From: a virus
Length of the DNA: 35,439 nucleotides
Direction: 5' to 3' (one strand)
IMG/VR virus record: IMGVR_UViG_3300031566_014029
Coordinates: 1 to 35,439 of that record
Shown: positions 21,799-28,814 of the stretch, piece after piece
Numbering within the stretch: position 1 is the stretch's first letter
Layout: each line of letters opens with the position of its first letter
The notes under the pieces: generated by a model
The model's database searches: none
What the model saw: only the letters and a program-made list of their open reading frames with translations
What the model was told of the DNA's origin: nothing
Made by a program: the position numbers and the translations under genes

Positions 21799-21831
21799 TG
21801 GGATGGTGACTTTCGCGGTCGCCACCCCAGG
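21799..21831 (+). terminator. Hairpin after the capsid gene
   Basis: CCTGGGATGGTGAC and GTCGCCACCCCAGG pair over 14 positions with one A/C mismatch and one wobble around a loop of about seven bases. No T-run follows immediately, but AAGAG-TTATG-CTCTT followed by TTCG comes next. It may be an attenuator, a processing site or a 3' stabiliser of capsid mRNA. Confidence 0.55.
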
Positions 21832-21872
21832 ACCGTTTCAAGAGTTATGCTCTTTTCGAAGGGAGACAGGAA

Positions 21873-22088
21873 GTGACGCAAGAAGAAAAAGACCATCCTG
21901 GCACTATATGCGTGAACGCCGGGACCCTGGGTTATTACGGGGCCCTGATTAAAAAATTAGAGGGCAGCGAAAAGGAACAGTGGAACGCAATAGACCGCCT
22001 GAGAAACCGGCTGCCGAATTGGGCGGTCCTGGTGATTGCAGGTTTGTCCGGGGCTCTGGGCTGGACCATGCAAATTGCTTTCGGTTAA
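21873..22088 (+). CDS. Small protein with C-terminal membrane helix
   Basis: 71 residues from a GTG at 21873 with GGAGACAGG upstream. The N-terminal ~48 residues are soluble and helical (LIKKLEGSEKEQWNAIDRLR), and WAVLVIAGLSGALGWTMQIAF is a single predicted transmembrane helix near the C-terminus. Many phage accessory proteins of this size act at the membrane, for example holin-like or exclusion proteins. Nothing more specific can be said. Confidence 0.55.
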   Translation: MTQEEKDHPGTICVNAGTLGYYGALIKKLEGSEKEQWNAIDRLRNRLPNWAVLVIAGLSGALGWTMQIAFG

Positions 22089-22124
22089 GCCGGCCGGTTT
22101 TTGTGCCGCAAAGGAAAATAGACA

Positions 22125-22448
22125 ATGAAGAATCACCCGCTATACAAGCGGCTGAAACAGATAGTTCTTGACGGCGATTATACAATCGAGCAGGTAAAGA
22201 ATATGCGATGGGGGCAAGCTGCCGAATTACTTGACTGTCAGGACTTTAGTAAAGCGTTCCTTAACAATATGAAACGCGGGATTGTGGATGCTTTACGTAA
22301 TCGTGATGATAAAGCGACCCTTGAGCAATTAAAAGAGGATATCAAAGCTTATCTTGACGCTAATGACCCGCACTGGGAAGCCGAACGCGGCAGAGAGGGT
22401 GGCAAGCCTTATGTAAAAATATGGCTGGAGGGCAAACCTGGTGAATGA
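22125..22448 (+). CDS. Unknown protein at the start of an AT-richer insert
   Basis: 107 residues. Ribosome site AAAGGAAA upstream. Charged and helical, ending GGKPYVKIWLEGKPGE. No family recognised. Base composition from here to about 24.5 kb is visibly AT-richer than the flanking structural genes. It overlaps the following glycosyltransferase-like gene by 8 bases. Confidence 0.5.
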   Translation: MKNHPLYKRLKQIVLDGDYTIEQVKNMRWGQAAELLDCQDFSKAFLNNMKRGIVDALRNRDDKATLEQLKEDIKAYLDANDPHWEAERGREGGKPYVKIWLEGKPGE

Positions 22449-23043
22449 CTTAACTTTTTGTATGCCTGTTTACAACGGGGCGGCTACCATCAAGATGTCG
22501 TTAACCCGGATTCACCAGCAAGGTATCCTTGGGCCCAACGTGCTCGTCAATTTGACATGGAGCCTTGACGGCACGGCCGAATTATTGGCCGCCCTGATAA
22601 AGTATGACTGGTTCAAAGGCATGGAGATCAATGTATTCTCCGGCCCGCGACCGGATTCTTTGCCAGGGAAAGTGCCTGCCCATGCCTCTCGTTATATCGC
22701 GTTGGCCCGAAAGCAATTAGTAGACAGGGTGACGACCCCGTTCTTAATGTTTGTTGATTGTGACGTATTGCTATGGCCGGACACTGTTTTAACTTTGCTG
22801 AAAGAGATAAGAGAGGACGAAGCCATTGGTATGTTAGGTATCCCGTACAACGGCTCGAACCATGTGCAGATGGGGGCAACAATATTGCGAACAATAATAG
22901 CCAGAGAGCTCGACTGGAACGTTGAAGACAAGGGCTGTGATTGCGGGCATATTGCCAGCCAGTTAAAGACAAGAGGACTTAAGGTGATACATTCTAAAGT
23001 AGAAAGAGCCAGGCATTTGACTTTTGATAGGGTGGGACAATGA
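22441..23043 (+). CDS. Glycosyltransferase-like protein (GT-A fold)
   Basis: 200 residues from a GTG at 22441. The N-terminus LTFCMPVYNGAATIKMSL is like the first strand and nucleotide-binding turn of family 2 glycosyltransferases, and FVDCDVLLWPDTVL provides a DxD-type motif (Asp106-Cys-Asp108) for metal and sugar-nucleotide binding. A His-containing region (IHSKVERARHL) follows. The substrate could be a virion protein, a host surface glycan or modified DNA. It shares an ATGA junction with the following beta-helix gene, so the two probably act together. Confidence 0.65.
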   Translation: MNDLTFCMPVYNGAATIKMSLTRIHQQGILGPNVLVNLTWSLDGTAELLAALIKYDWFKGMEINVFSGPRPDSLPGKVPAHASRYIALARKQLVDRVTTPFLMFVDCDVLLWPDTVLTLLKEIREDEAIGMLGIPYNGSNHVQMGATILRTIIARELDWNVEDKGCDCGHIASQLKTRGLKVIHSKVERARHLTFDRVGQ

Positions 23044-24455
23044 GTGCAGGTGCTACTCCAGTTTTTGTGACTGAGGATTCAGTATTTTTTGTAGGCGGAC
23101 GTGGAACTAAAGCCGGCGATGCTTATGCGGGGGGATGCACTAAGGATTACTGGGGTGATTTGGACAGTCCCAATATATCCCTATCTGATGTTATGGGTGC
23201 GAATGGTGAGGTTCTTTCGGCAGCTGGTGCGTGGAACGGGTGTCAAACTGCCTGTTCCATTACGTTGGCTGCTGATACTTGTCATATTTTAGTAACTAAG
23301 ACGGACGCGTTTCCATCACCTATTGCGGCAGGGTTGGTCGTATATATGAAATTCCACGCAGGCGGTCCTTACGTGGGTGACGATGGACGGTATGAAATAT
23401 TAGATGTAGTGAGTGACGATGCTATTGTAATTGATGTCGTCCATATCGGAGATGACGCGAATCATTGCGACGCGAAAGTAGGAGGGGCGTTCAGCACGTT
23501 GCAGATTGCTTCTGATAATACCGATGCAAATTCTACCAGTCCCCATAATGTTTTTGTTCTGACAAATAAACCCAAAACTTATGGGGCTGCCACGCCAATT
23601 GATATTGATGCGGGCGGCGGAGATTTGACACTAAACACGTGGAAACGAATAATCGGTATTGACGATGCCGGTGTCGAGCTTGCTGATGGTAGTTGGATGG
23701 AGTTTGATGGAAACGGGTACGCGTGTGACATTTTTAATATTGATTTGGTAGACAATATTGATTTTTGTCACATTAAGGCTGTTAATTCTGCGGCTTCACA
23801 TTCAGGTTTTCATTTCGAGGACACTGCTGCTCATTATGGGTTCGTTCTAAACGATTGCGCCACGAACGCCTGTTACGGGGTTATTGTAGAGGGCTCGGCG
23901 GTACGAAACGTTAGCATAATTGGTGGTAAGTATGAAGCTCAACGAATAGCGCTTTACGCTAAATCAGTTTTTGGCTGTGTGGTTCGAGAAGCGGAGTTTT
24001 ATGGTGAAGCTGATTACGTAGTTTATTGCGGATATTACGGGGCGACAATTGAAAATTGTATAATTCATAGCAACGGAACGATTCCGGGAATAAACGCCAC
24101 CAGCACCAATGCCGCCGTGGTAAAGAACTGTGTGATTTATAATGTTACTCATTGCATCGAGCTAAATCATGCTTCCACGTGCCTTGTTGAGTATAATAAC
24201 ATATTTGTAGTAGCAGCTAAAGCAACAGGCAAGGCCATCAACAGGACACTGGGCGGTATAGCTTACAGTGATTACAGTTGTCTCTGGGCTTTGGACGGAG
24301 CACCAGCGGCATCAGGTCGATGGGGCGGGAACGGCTTACCTGCTAACGCCATCGAGCAGGACCCTCAATTCGTGGATGCGGACAACGGTGATTTCAGATT
24401 AGAGCTTAGTTCTCCGTGTCTGCGCACGGGTCGATCTACTTTAGGGCAATTATGA
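23040..24455 (+). CDS. Right-handed beta-helix protein, pectate-lyase-like fold
   Basis: 471 residues, start in an ATGA overlap. The middle (about residues 215-390) consists of short repeats alternating hydrophobic residues and Asn/Gly with HIKAVNSAASHSGFHF, NDCATNACYGVIVEGSAV and ENCIIHSNGTIPGINA, typical of parallel beta-helix repeats, and the end (ELSSPCLRTGRS) resembles the usual final rung. Such proteins occur as tailspikes, polysaccharide lyases and head or neck decorations. No catalytic residues can be fixed by eye. The gene is clearly AT-richer than its surroundings, suggesting a recent acquisition. Confidence 0.65.
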   Translation: MSAGATPVFVTEDSVFFVGGRGTKAGDAYAGGCTKDYWGDLDSPNISLSDVMGANGEVLSAAGAWNGCQTACSITLAADTCHILVTKTDAFPSPIAAGLVVYMKFHAGGPYVGDDGRYEILDVVSDDAIVIDVVHIGDDANHCDAKVGGAFSTLQIASDNTDANSTSPHNVFVLTNKPKTYGAATPIDIDAGGGDLTLNTWKRIIGIDDAGVELADGSWMEFDGNGYACDIFNIDLVDNIDFCHIKAVNSAASHSGFHFEDTAAHYGFVLNDCATNACYGVIVEGSAVRNVSIIGGKYEAQRIALYAKSVFGCVVREAEFYGEADYVVYCGYYGATIENCIIHSNGTIPGINATSTNAAVVKNCVIYNVTHCIELNHASTCLVEYNNIFVVAAKATGKAINRTLGGIAYSDYSCLWALDGAPAASGRWGGNGLPANAIEQDPQFVDADNGDFRLELSSPCLRTGRSTLGQL

Positions 24456-24658
24456 AAACTGGTTTTAACAACATGGGCTGTTGGCTATATGCCGTCAATA
24501 TGGGGACCTGGCAAAAGGCCCTGGACCCCAGTCGGCGGTTTTTGGGGTCCATCGCGATTGAGCCGAAATATGATGGGGACGCAGCAAACGAGCCCAAGTA
24601 CGCAGGGACCGACGCCGTTGTGCCTAAATTTGCGGGGACTTCGGCGGTTAATAGTTAA
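24452..24658 (+). CDS. Small protein with short C-terminal repeats
   Basis: 68 residues from the ATG at 24452, in an ATGA overlap with the beta-helix gene. The N-terminal half is hydrophobic with Trp (MGCWLYAVNMGTW). The C-terminal half has three approximate repeats, EPKYDGDAA, EPKYAGTDA and VPKFAGTSA. Function unknown; position suggests a virion-associated peptide. Confidence 0.5.
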   Translation: MKTGFNNMGCWLYAVNMGTWQKALDPSRRFLGSIAIEPKYDGDAANEPKYAGTDAVVPKFAGTSAVNS

Positions 24659-24669
24659 GAGAGAGAAAA

Positions 24670-25578
24670 ATGGACATATACATCGCAACTGACAACGTAG
24701 TGACCTGGACGGGCCTGAAAGATTCAGAAACCGACGCCCTTGAAAATGCGGCAACGGTCACGATGTCACTTTTCCAAAAGACAACCCATACGCCTTCTCA
24801 GGCCGCCGCGGCCGTTCAGGAAGTCCAGACTTTGCTGCCCGACGCGGCGGCGTCGGCCGGCAACTGGACCTTGTCTTTCGAGGGGGAAACGACGGGGGCA
24901 ATTGCTCACAACGCATCGGTGGCGACGATAAAAACCGCCCTGGAAGCGTTGTCTAATATAGAAGCCGGCGACGTAGTGGTCGGCGGGGACACTTTGGATA
25001 CGTCCCCGGTATCCGGTGGCATGACTTTTACCTGGGAAGGCACCCTGGGAGACGTCTCTATGCTGGAGTTTGATTTGAGCGGGCTGACCGGCCCGACCCA
25101 AGCCGGCTCCACGATGACCGAAACGACGCAGGGGGCTGCGAAAGGCGAAATGATAGACGAAGGCGGCGGCCTGGTGGGCATACCCGTCCCCAATCACGGG
25201 CTCTTGAGCACCGACTATATCCGCCTGCAGGGCTTTGTCGACGCCGAATACAACAACGTGGAATTCAGCATAGACAGCGTCAAGAAAAACAAAATCTTCA
25301 TTACCGCAACTTACGTGGCGGAAGTTTTCTCGGGAGCCGAAAGGGTATATGCCGGTGTCCCGGACGGTTGCAATATCAACGTGCCTTATACCGGGACACC
25401 CGGGCAATACAGGGGCATTTTGCCCGACTCTATGGGCCGGCTGCGTTTATATGACGCCACGCAAACAGTTTCCTCGGGCGTGGCATCGACGGGACAATAT
25501 TACCTTTTCCTGTCGGCGGTCAAAGGGGCCAGCAAAACAACCAAGCGGCCGCTGCTTAGCGGTACTTATGATACATAA
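24670..25578 (+). CDS. Unknown structural protein, beta-rich
   Basis: 302 residues, ribosome site GAGAGA upstream. Start MDIYIATDNVVTWTGLKD, then many Thr/Gly/Ala-rich beta-like segments (GMTFTWEGTLGDVSMLEFDL), a central GLVGIPVPNHGLLSTDYIRL and a C-terminal beta region. No family recognised. It sits between the capsid insert and the neck genes, and so is probably a virion protein or neck or fibre component. Confidence 0.55.
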   Translation: MDIYIATDNVVTWTGLKDSETDALENAATVTMSLFQKTTHTPSQAAAAVQEVQTLLPDAAASAGNWTLSFEGETTGAIAHNASVATIKTALEALSNIEAGDVVVGGDTLDTSPVSGGMTFTWEGTLGDVSMLEFDLSGLTGPTQAGSTMTETTQGAAKGEMIDEGGGLVGIPVPNHGLLSTDYIRLQGFVDAEYNNVEFSIDSVKKNKIFITATYVAEVFSGAERVYAGVPDGCNINVPYTGTPGQYRGILPDSMGRLRLYDATQTVSSGVASTGQYYLFLSAVKGASKTTKRPLLSGTYDT

Positions 25579-25590
25579 AGGGTTTTCTTC

Positions 25591-25935
25591 GTGACCAGTG
25601 AATTTGACCAGGAACTGATTGACTCTGCCGCGGATATGGTCAACACCTGCGGAGAGAGTGTCACTTACTATCCGAAGGGCGGGGGCACTCGGGCGATTAC
25701 GGCGATTGTCAATAGGGGCCAGCCGGCAAGTCTGGACGGACCGCCGCAAGGGGTTGCTCCGCGACTGATAATTCACGTCGCAAACGATAGCACGACGGGG
25801 ATTAGCAGCGACGAAATCGACATCGGCGGGGACGAGGTCAAGGTCGCCGTGCGTATCGGGGAAACAGCAGAAAACCGCCGCATAACAAAAATCGCAACGA
25901 TGGACGCGGGGATGATGGAGCTTGAACTAAGGTAA
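25591..25935 (+). CDS. Putative head-tail joining (neck) protein
   Basis: 114 residues from a GTG at 25591. The beginning EFDQELIDSAADMVNTCGES and the beta-rich remainder (VTYYPKGGGTRAITAIVNRG, EIDIGGDEVKVAVRIGE) resemble the small connector proteins of the lambda FII or related type. Order relative to the next gene (Z-like) agrees with lambda, where FII precedes Z. Family assignment is tentative. Confidence 0.55.
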   Translation: MTSEFDQELIDSAADMVNTCGESVTYYPKGGGTRAITAIVNRGQPASLDGPPQGVAPRLIIHVANDSTTGISSDEIDIGGDEVKVAVRIGETAENRRITKIATMDAGMMELELR

Positions 25936-25940
25936 ACCAA

Positions 25941-26525
25941 ATGGCTGACAGGCTGGTAGATATAAAATTTGATGAAGCGAAATTGAGGCAGGTCCGGTTT
26001 ATGCTCCGTGATATCCCCAAGGCGATGCCGCAAGTGATGAGCAGGTCTATCAATCGGACGAGCAAATCGGCCGTCGTGGAGATCGCCCGGCAGATTGCCG
26101 GCAACGTTAAAATAACGCAGGCCGTCGTCAAGAAGAATATCTCGGTAAAAAGGGCCACTTATGCCCGCTGGCAGGCATGGCTGGACCTGCACACAAAGAG
26201 AATCCCCTTGATAAAGTTCAGGGCCCGGCAAATCAAGAAAGGTGTTTCTTATCAAATCAAAAGAGGGGGACGCCAGCGGATAACGGACCCGCCCAGGCCG
26301 TTTATACAGACAATGCCGGCTTCCGGGCATGAAGGCGTTTTCAAGCGGCACACAGAAGCGACAAGGCGGCTGCCCATTGTGCAGCTGTTCGGCCCATCGG
26401 TCGCCGGGGTATTCGAGGGGGCTTCCGGGATTGCCACGGACGTGCAGAGAACCACAGCCAAAAGGCTGGTCAAAAACATTGATTCGCAGGTTGCTTATAT
26501 CCTTAACAAAAGGAGGTCCGCATGA
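25941..26525 (+). CDS. Minor tail protein Z-like
   Basis: 194 residues, start six bases after the preceding stop. The N-terminal MPQVMSRSINRTSKSAVVEI and VKITQAVVKKNISVKRATYA are recognisable as the lambda gpZ family, which acts at the tail end that joins the head. The strongly basic character is usual for the family. The final codons overlap the tail-terminator ATG (26522), which follows AAAGGAGG. Confidence 0.8.
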   Translation: MADRLVDIKFDEAKLRQVRFMLRDIPKAMPQVMSRSINRTSKSAVVEIARQIAGNVKITQAVVKKNISVKRATYARWQAWLDLHTKRIPLIKFRARQIKKGVSYQIKRGGRQRITDPPRPFIQTMPASGHEGVFKRHTEATRRLPIVQLFGPSVAGVFEGASGIATDVQRTTAKRLVKNIDSQVAYILNKRRSA

Positions 26526-26986
26526 GCACCCCGATAATTGAATCAATCGCATTGAATATCGAGACGACCATCAACCTGATAACGGTGGTGAATGGATTCA
26601 ACCAGGACCTGGTCGCTCTCAGACCGAGACGTATCGACTTCGTGGACACCGCCCCGGCGGACGGGATTGTCCTAATAAAACAGGACGCAGAGGACCTGGC
26701 CGAATCGCAGGGTATGCAGGAATCAAGGTGGCAGCAAAAGTTTGTGCTAATGGCGATTGTCCTGGACAGTGACGAAGCGAACACTTCCCTTGACACGCGA
26801 CTAAACAAGGTCCGGGCCGATATACAAAAGAAACTGATGGAGGACAGGACGCGGGGCGGTTACGCCAAAGATACAAGAATCTTGCCGTCCTTTGAGTTTG
26901 ACAACGCGGAGGGTACGTCGGGAATAGCAGTCGAAATCATTATTGAATATGCAACGGTTTTTAATGACCCATATACTCAAACATAA
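26522..26986 (+). CDS. Putative tail terminator protein (gpU-like)
   Basis: 154 residues with a strong ribosome site AAAGGAGG (26509-26516). Alpha/beta character with KFVLMAIVLDSDEANTSLDT and a C-terminal AVEIIIEYATVFNDPY, which fits the short tail-terminator family. It is located between Z and the tail tube gene exactly as lambda U. Such proteins form a hexameric ring that caps the tail tube. Confidence 0.65.
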   Translation: MSTPIIESIALNIETTINLITVVNGFNQDLVALRPRRIDFVDTAPADGIVLIKQDAEDLAESQGMQESRWQQKFVLMAIVLDSDEANTSLDTRLNKVRADIQKKLMEDRTRGGYAKDTRILPSFEFDNAEGTSGIAVEIIIEYATVFNDPYTQT

Positions 26987-26997
26987 GGAGAAAAATC

Positions 26998-27915
26998 ATG
27001 GCTCTTTCAGCACCATTACTAACACGGAAAAAAGTAATCAAAGTCATCCTGGAAGCCGAGAAGGGGACAAAGCTCGCGGGGACTACGGCCATTATGGTTT
27101 TTGATTTGGCCATAAATCCCACCGCCCCGTATGAAGAAAGAAAGGGGACGGGCCTGTATCGAGGCCCCAAAGAGACGGGGGTGTTGGGCGAAAGGAGCGG
27201 GACTTGCAATTTCAGCGTGGAATTGCGGGCCGACACGGCCGCTATGGAAGCCGGCCTGGCTATTTTGCTCCAGGCCTGCGGGCTGAAACAGACAGTCCAG
27301 GTCTACCAGGTACATTCGGCTCCTGGGGACGATAAGACCATCTCTATCGACATTTGGGAAGATGGCGTTAAGAAGGGACTCGCCGGAGCGATGGGCAATG
27401 TCACTTTCGAAGGTGAAGCAGGCAAGCGAATGATGTGCAATTTCGAGTTCACCGGCATTTGGCAGGCTGTGATAGACGAAGCCCTGCCGGCTTTCGCCCC
27501 GGCCGTGTACCCGCCGATTCGGCTCCAGGGTGGCACCTTCACCTTGGGCGGCGAGTCCATCAAAGTGGGCAAGTTCAGCCTGAACATGGGCAACAACGTT
27601 GTGATGCGTGGCGACGTCGACGGGGTGGGCGGGATTGCCCACTACGCCATTACCGATATCGACCCGGTTGTCTCGATGGACCCCGAGGCCGATTTGGTCG
27701 CCGGCTACGATTTCAATGGGATATGGCTTGCCGGTACCGAGGCGGCCGTCTCGTTAGCGGTGACGGACGGCACGAACACAGTCACTTTCACGCTTCCGAA
27801 AGTGCAAGCCAGGGAGCTAACGCAAGGGGACAGGGAAGGAATTCAGATTTACGAGTTCACCGGCCAGTGCAACCATGACTCCGGCGATGATTCAGTCGCT
27901 ATTGCCGTTACGTAA
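26998..27915 (+). CDS. Major tail tube protein
   Basis: 305 residues, ribosome site AAGGAG just upstream. It contains RSGTCNFSVELRADTAAMEA, an internal beta-rich middle (GNVTFEGEAGKRMMCNFEFT) and a second FTLGG...LNMGNNVVMRGDVDG region, consistent with a two-domain tail tube protein with tail-tube-like beta sandwiches. The position between tail terminator and chaperone genes fits. It would form stacked hexameric rings around the tape measure protein. Confidence 0.75.
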   Translation: MALSAPLLTRKKVIKVILEAEKGTKLAGTTAIMVFDLAINPTAPYEERKGTGLYRGPKETGVLGERSGTCNFSVELRADTAAMEAGLAILLQACGLKQTVQVYQVHSAPGDDKTISIDIWEDGVKKGLAGAMGNVTFEGEAGKRMMCNFEFTGIWQAVIDEALPAFAPAVYPPIRLQGGTFTLGGESIKVGKFSLNMGNNVVMRGDVDGVGGIAHYAITDIDPVVSMDPEADLVAGYDFNGIWLAGTEAAVSLAVTDGTNTVTFTLPKVQARELTQGDREGIQIYEFTGQCNHDSGDDSVAIAVT

Positions 27916-27944
27916 TTAACCTACAAAACAGGAAAGGCTTAAAA

Positions 27945-28127
27945 ATGAAAGCTGACATGGAGACAATCCGTAAGGCCGTAACCAAAAATCACGGCGGCCT
28001 TGGAAAAGCAAGTGACTCTCAGATTATGACAATCTGGACGTCTCTCAGTGCCGAAACCCAAGAGCAGTACATAAAGAGCGTAGAAAAAGGAAGGAAGGCG
28101 AAAAATGCCATTAGCGACAAATCCTAA
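27945..28127 (+). CDS. Small basic unknown protein
   Basis: 60 residues with GGAAAGG upstream. Helical and Lys-rich (MKADMETIRKAVTKNHGGLG, VEKGRKAKNAISDKS). It overlaps the tail-chaperone start (28105) by 23 bases. No family recognised; a small tail-assembly partner is possible from position alone. Confidence 0.45.
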   Translation: MKADMETIRKAVTKNHGGLGKASDSQIMTIWTSLSAETQEQYIKSVEKGRKAKNAISDKS

Positions 28128-28548
28128 AGCCATGTTCATAGTGGTCCTGGAAAGTGACCAGGCCCTGCCGGAAGACGAGCAGCCGAAATTCTATTATCAT
28201 TACTTGACGGGCCTGCAGCAGATGGAGCTTGCCCAAAAAATGGATGACCTGGAAATGACCGAGACCGGCAAAGAGGCGATGCAAAAAGTGTTCGAGGCTG
28301 CGGCCACGTCCCTGGTCGGCTGGACCAACATCAGGGATATAAAAGGGGCGGCAGTCCCCTTTGACGCAAAAAAGCTTAGCTCAATCATGGGTATGTCCGA
28401 AGCGCAAGAGCTAATTCAAAAGATTTTAGTACAAACCCCTTCGGCAGAGGATAAAAAAAAATTAGACTCGCCGTCGGAATCCAGTACGGTCAAATCTGTA
28501 AAACCTGCAAAGGGACAAGCAAATGCAAAGACAAGCCCTCAGCAATAA
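28105..28548 (+). CDS. Tail assembly chaperone, gpG-like (0-frame product)
   Basis: 147 residues, ribosome site GGAAGG upstream. A helical protein typical of the shorter tail chaperone: KFYYHYLTGLQQMELAQKMD, VFEAAATSLVGWTNI, ending in a Lys/Ser-rich tail. Near its end the A9 run at 28453-28461 (codons 117-119, GAT AAA AAA AAA TTA) allows ribosomes to slip -1 into the frame of the next gene. In lambda, gpG and the frameshifted gpGT together load tail tube protein on the tape measure. The location directly upstream of the tape measure gene is diagnostic. Confidence 0.8.
   Translation: MPLATNPKAMFIVVLESDQALPEDEQPKFYYHYLTGLQQMELAQKMDDLEMTETGKEAMQKVFEAAATSLVGWTNIRDIKGAAVPFDAKKLSSIMGMSEAQELIQKILVQTPSAEDKKKLDSPSESSTVKSVKPAKGQANAKTSPQQ
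28453..28461 (+). other. Programmed -1 frameshift site (A9 slippery run)
   Basis: Nine consecutive A form A-AAA-AAA type slippery codons in the 0 frame (AAA at 28453, 28456, 28459). In the -1 frame a TAA (28452-28454) lies immediately upstream, and the frame is then open from 28455 to 28814. The precise coincidence of frame opening with the slip site supports real recoding. Confidence 0.8.
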
Positions 28549-28814
28549 GTCCCATAGAAATGGAGTGTGTCAGCTGCAACGGTGCCGGCTGCCTGGATTG
28601 TGACGAACAGGGCAGGATTATTATTCCGGCATGTCCCCTGGAATACGTGACAGCCGATGTTTGGGAAGTAATTAAGTTTGCTGAATTGTACGAAAAAGGA
28701 TTGCCGCCGGTCGCCGGCGGGGCTTTAGACCAGGCCAGCATTTTTATAAACGCGGCCTTGTTTATTTTTCGTGAAAAAGCTCACTGGAAAGCAAAGTTAG
28801 GCATTTTTGGATAA
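28455..28814 (+). CDS. Frameshift extension of the tail chaperone (gpT-like part of gpGT)
   Basis: This -1 frame has no need for its own start: it is open from the slip site through 119 residues to the stop at 28812-28814. A free ATG at 28560 has no good ribosome site. The segment upstream of that ATG still has coding character and encodes an extra cysteine pair (ICKTC) and KCKD, which join with CVSCNGAGCLDC to give a complete set of C-x2-C motifs for zinc binding. The rest is helical (VWEVIKFAELYEKGL). The expected fusion from 28105 is 236 residues. It stops right at the tape measure ATG. Confidence 0.75.
   Translation, partial: KKIRLAVGIQYGQICKTCKGTSKCKDKPSAISPIEMECVSCNGAGCLDCDEQGRIIIPACPLEYVTADVWEVIKFAELYEKGLPPVAGGALDQASIFINAALFIFREKAHWKAKLGIFG

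Noticed and set aside
24766-25407. 213-residue minus-strand open frame
   Set aside because: Lies opposite a well-supported rightward gene with a ribosome site and correct operon placement.
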